From positions 310,001 to 374,000 of the forward strand of contig CASHTG010000020.1 in NCBI GenBank assembly GCA_949357655.1: a DNA stretch of 64,000 nucleotides. Reading direction: 5' to 3'. Under the pieces are notes generated by a model. That model had not been told where the DNA came from. It worked only from the letters and a program-made list of their open reading frames with translations, and searched no databases. Positions within the stretch are counted from its first letter, which is position 1. Every line of letters starts with the position of its first letter. This document shows, in pieces, positions 62,063-64,000 of this stretch. The DNA comes from Parascedosporium putredinis (Eukaryota; Ascomycota; Sordariomycetes; Microascales; Microascaceae). The translations under genes and the position numbers were made by a program.

Positions 62063-64000
62063 AGAAGAGCGACACGCGCAAACCCAATTCACTGGCTGGG
62101 CCTCTCGCGGCGCCCCTACCGTTCCATACTGAAACGTTGACTACGGCAGGGACGCGCTGAGAGTGACCAGATCTTCAGCAAAGGTTGATAAAGAAATAGA
62201 GATTTCAGGTAGGAGGCCCTCCCGGGCGGCAGCAGAAGCAGGTTCGCAAGTAGTTGTTTACCCTATTCATGGCTACGGCAGTTTGTCAGATCTAAGCTGG
62301 CCATTCAGTCACGAATCCACTTGACCTCGAACCGAGGGACTTGTCCTATCATTTCGCCTGTTTCTTCTATTAGTTCTTCTCATTAAAATATTATGCTTTG
62401 CGAGACAGAATCTGGGTCGCGACGTTCCGGCGCTGAACGGCCGCGGCCTTGGGGCACATCGGCTCGAAATCGGGCGGGATGCGTGCCCGGACAAGTCGGC
62501 CAAGAGCGTGCGTATGTGGGTGGAATGAAAATGGCAATATTAGGCCCCTCCAAAGCTATGGACTTGATCCCTCCCCCTTCGTGTTGCACAGCGCCGCTGA
62601 TAAGGCTCCCAAGAAGCATTTAGCCGGCCGAAGAACGCGATCGCCCGGCTTTTGAGATCCATCGATGTTTCCGGCCGCGACTCCTTGGTTACTATTATTT
62701 CATTCGCTCCAAGCGGCCGTCACTCCACCGTGCTATCAGTGGTCTTTGGGCCATGTTCCCACTGGGTTCTCCATCGACACAAGCTTGGGGAGCATTCAAA
62801 TGGGTCCCATCGAGACTAATGTAGGGGACCTGAGGAAAGCCAAGACGAACGATGGCGAGTGGAAGAGTGGATAAAATATATATGGAGCCTGTGAGTGCTT
62901 AGGAGCAACCAAGTGGATCCTCCCAACGAGATCACTTCCCGCATTTAGACAGCTACAACATACATCTACGGAACCAAGAGAGCAAGGACAAGGGTGGGGG
63001 AGAGAAAGACGGGCGGACGACAAGAAACTGGGTGCAAGAATTTTACTGGGAGCGAATTAACGTGCTTCCAAAGCTCCTTTGGGAGCTACAGGATTAGTGG
63101 ATTGATCGTGGCTGGCCATCGCGATTTCTCTCGCACTGGGCTGGTTCTCACCCCCTCCCACCTCTGCTCCGACACCTTTATTAGCTACATCTGTTATTTC
63201 GAGCTCACGCTCGCACCTGGGCGTTAGACTTCTCAAGACTCCTCCGATAGTCTCGAGTGTAACTGACATCCATCGTTACAGAAACAAGGTTGAACGCTCA
63301 AGGGCGGCGTTCTTGGTCAGGAGAATAGACCTAGCAATCAGCAGTTTCTCACTCTCACCATCCGTCACAGAACCAGCCTCAAGGGATAATGAGGCTTGCG
63401 AAAGCCTGCTATTTTTGTTCCGTACCTCACCAAGTCTCAGAAGACTTTTGGTTTTACTTTTAGCTCGCAAAGCCCTCAACCTCGCTCGAGAAACTGTGTA
63501 CAATATCCTCTGTAGACGTAAATGACACCGCATGTTGAATGTTCATGGTTGTAACGAGTGACCGATGAAACGTTGGTGATAGTACGTTGACATTGCCTCT
63601 CGGCCGATCCGATCGCCGTTTTGTCCCCATGGCGGAGAGGATGCCTCCGGGGATGGGGTGGACTTCGCCGTTTCCCACATGCCGAATAACTCGAAGTTTT
63701 GGTGGGAGGGAGTTGGCAGCCCTCTTCCGGTCACCGCTCCCGATTACGCCCTCAATTCCGGGTGATGACGCAAATGGCCATCCCTTTCCCCCTTCATCTC
63801 CCAAGCTCGCCCTTCGCGAAGGATAAACTAAACCCAAAGGGAGCAAGAGGGCGAGCAAGGAGGGTCCCCCCGCCGCCGCCTCCGTTGCCAGCCACCCCGA
63901 GCCCGCGACAACGCAACAATTTTTGTGTGAGTTTTCCCTTTACCAACGCCACCGACCACCTTCGGGGCGCCCTAGTTCGAACGGGAGGGCTTTCGGGTGC

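Larger units (their letters stand above)
58242..64000. other. Gene-poor right end, no supported gene
   Basis: The first few hundred bases must hold the promoter and leader of the FYVE-like gene, which starts at 58241 on the minus strand. Beyond that I see no open frame with domains or with a spliceable structure; the longest are under 150 codons. A 19-base T run lies at 61879-61897 and a canonical G-quadruplex pattern at 62036-62062. Confidence 0.5.

Noticed and set aside
62320..62345. Possible tRNA B-box (GGTTCGAGG on the minus strand)
   Set aside because: The matching A-box and the folded arms are absent upstream, so it is not a tRNA gene. A similar B-box-like sequence at 48100-48120 fails for the same reason.

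Overview
This window looks like nuclear DNA of a filamentous ascomycete (Pezizomycotina, probably Sordariomycetes). The evidence is short spliceosomal introns (51-238 nt) with GT..AG ends and CTAAC/CTGAC-like branch sites, Kozak-type starts, pyrimidine-rich 5' leaders, and gene families typical of filamentous fungi. I found no operons, Shine-Dalgarno sites, CRISPR arrays, tRNA or rRNA genes, or intact transposons. The placement is an inference from protein character, not a database match.

Seven protein genes can be supported. From left to right: ribosomal protein L10a/uL1 (minus, 12172-13126) is head to head with a Trm732/THADA-type tRNA methylation cofactor (plus, 13691-18848). The latter converges on a Sip3/Lam-type BAR-PH-GRAM-VASt sterol transporter (minus, 19278-23419). 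After about 15 kb without a recognisable gene there is an unrecognised 344-residue protein (plus, 38784-39816). Then come a long-chain fatty alcohol oxidase (minus, 44029-46921) divergent from an ELO-type fatty acid elongase (plus, 52488-54113), and a FYVE-like zinc-finger protein (minus, 57141-58241). These genes occupy about a quarter of the window. The rest (1-12171, 23420-38783, 39817-44028, 46922-52487, 54114-57140, 58242-64000) is rich in microsatellites, poly-A/T and pyrimidine tracts, and I see no convincing gene in it.

The strongest global signal is that six of the seven genes are readable only if the frame is changed by single bases, about 18 times in total. Most changes fall in short C/G or T runs. 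In every gene the exon sum becomes a multiple of three once these changes are counted. Only the short ribosomal protein gene is clean. This fits residual indel errors in an unpolished assembly better than decay of six unrelated housekeeping genes, and it means small genes in the empty stretches could also be masked.

Three of the genes concern lipids: sterol transfer at membrane contacts, chain elongation in the ER, and fatty alcohol oxidation. Two serve translation (the ribosome and the tRNA anticodon loop) and share one 564-bp intergenic promoter region. I did not find a clearly new multi-gene system. The most open items are the unknown 38784-39816 gene, the elongase with an altered histidine box, and the long gene-empty tracts.
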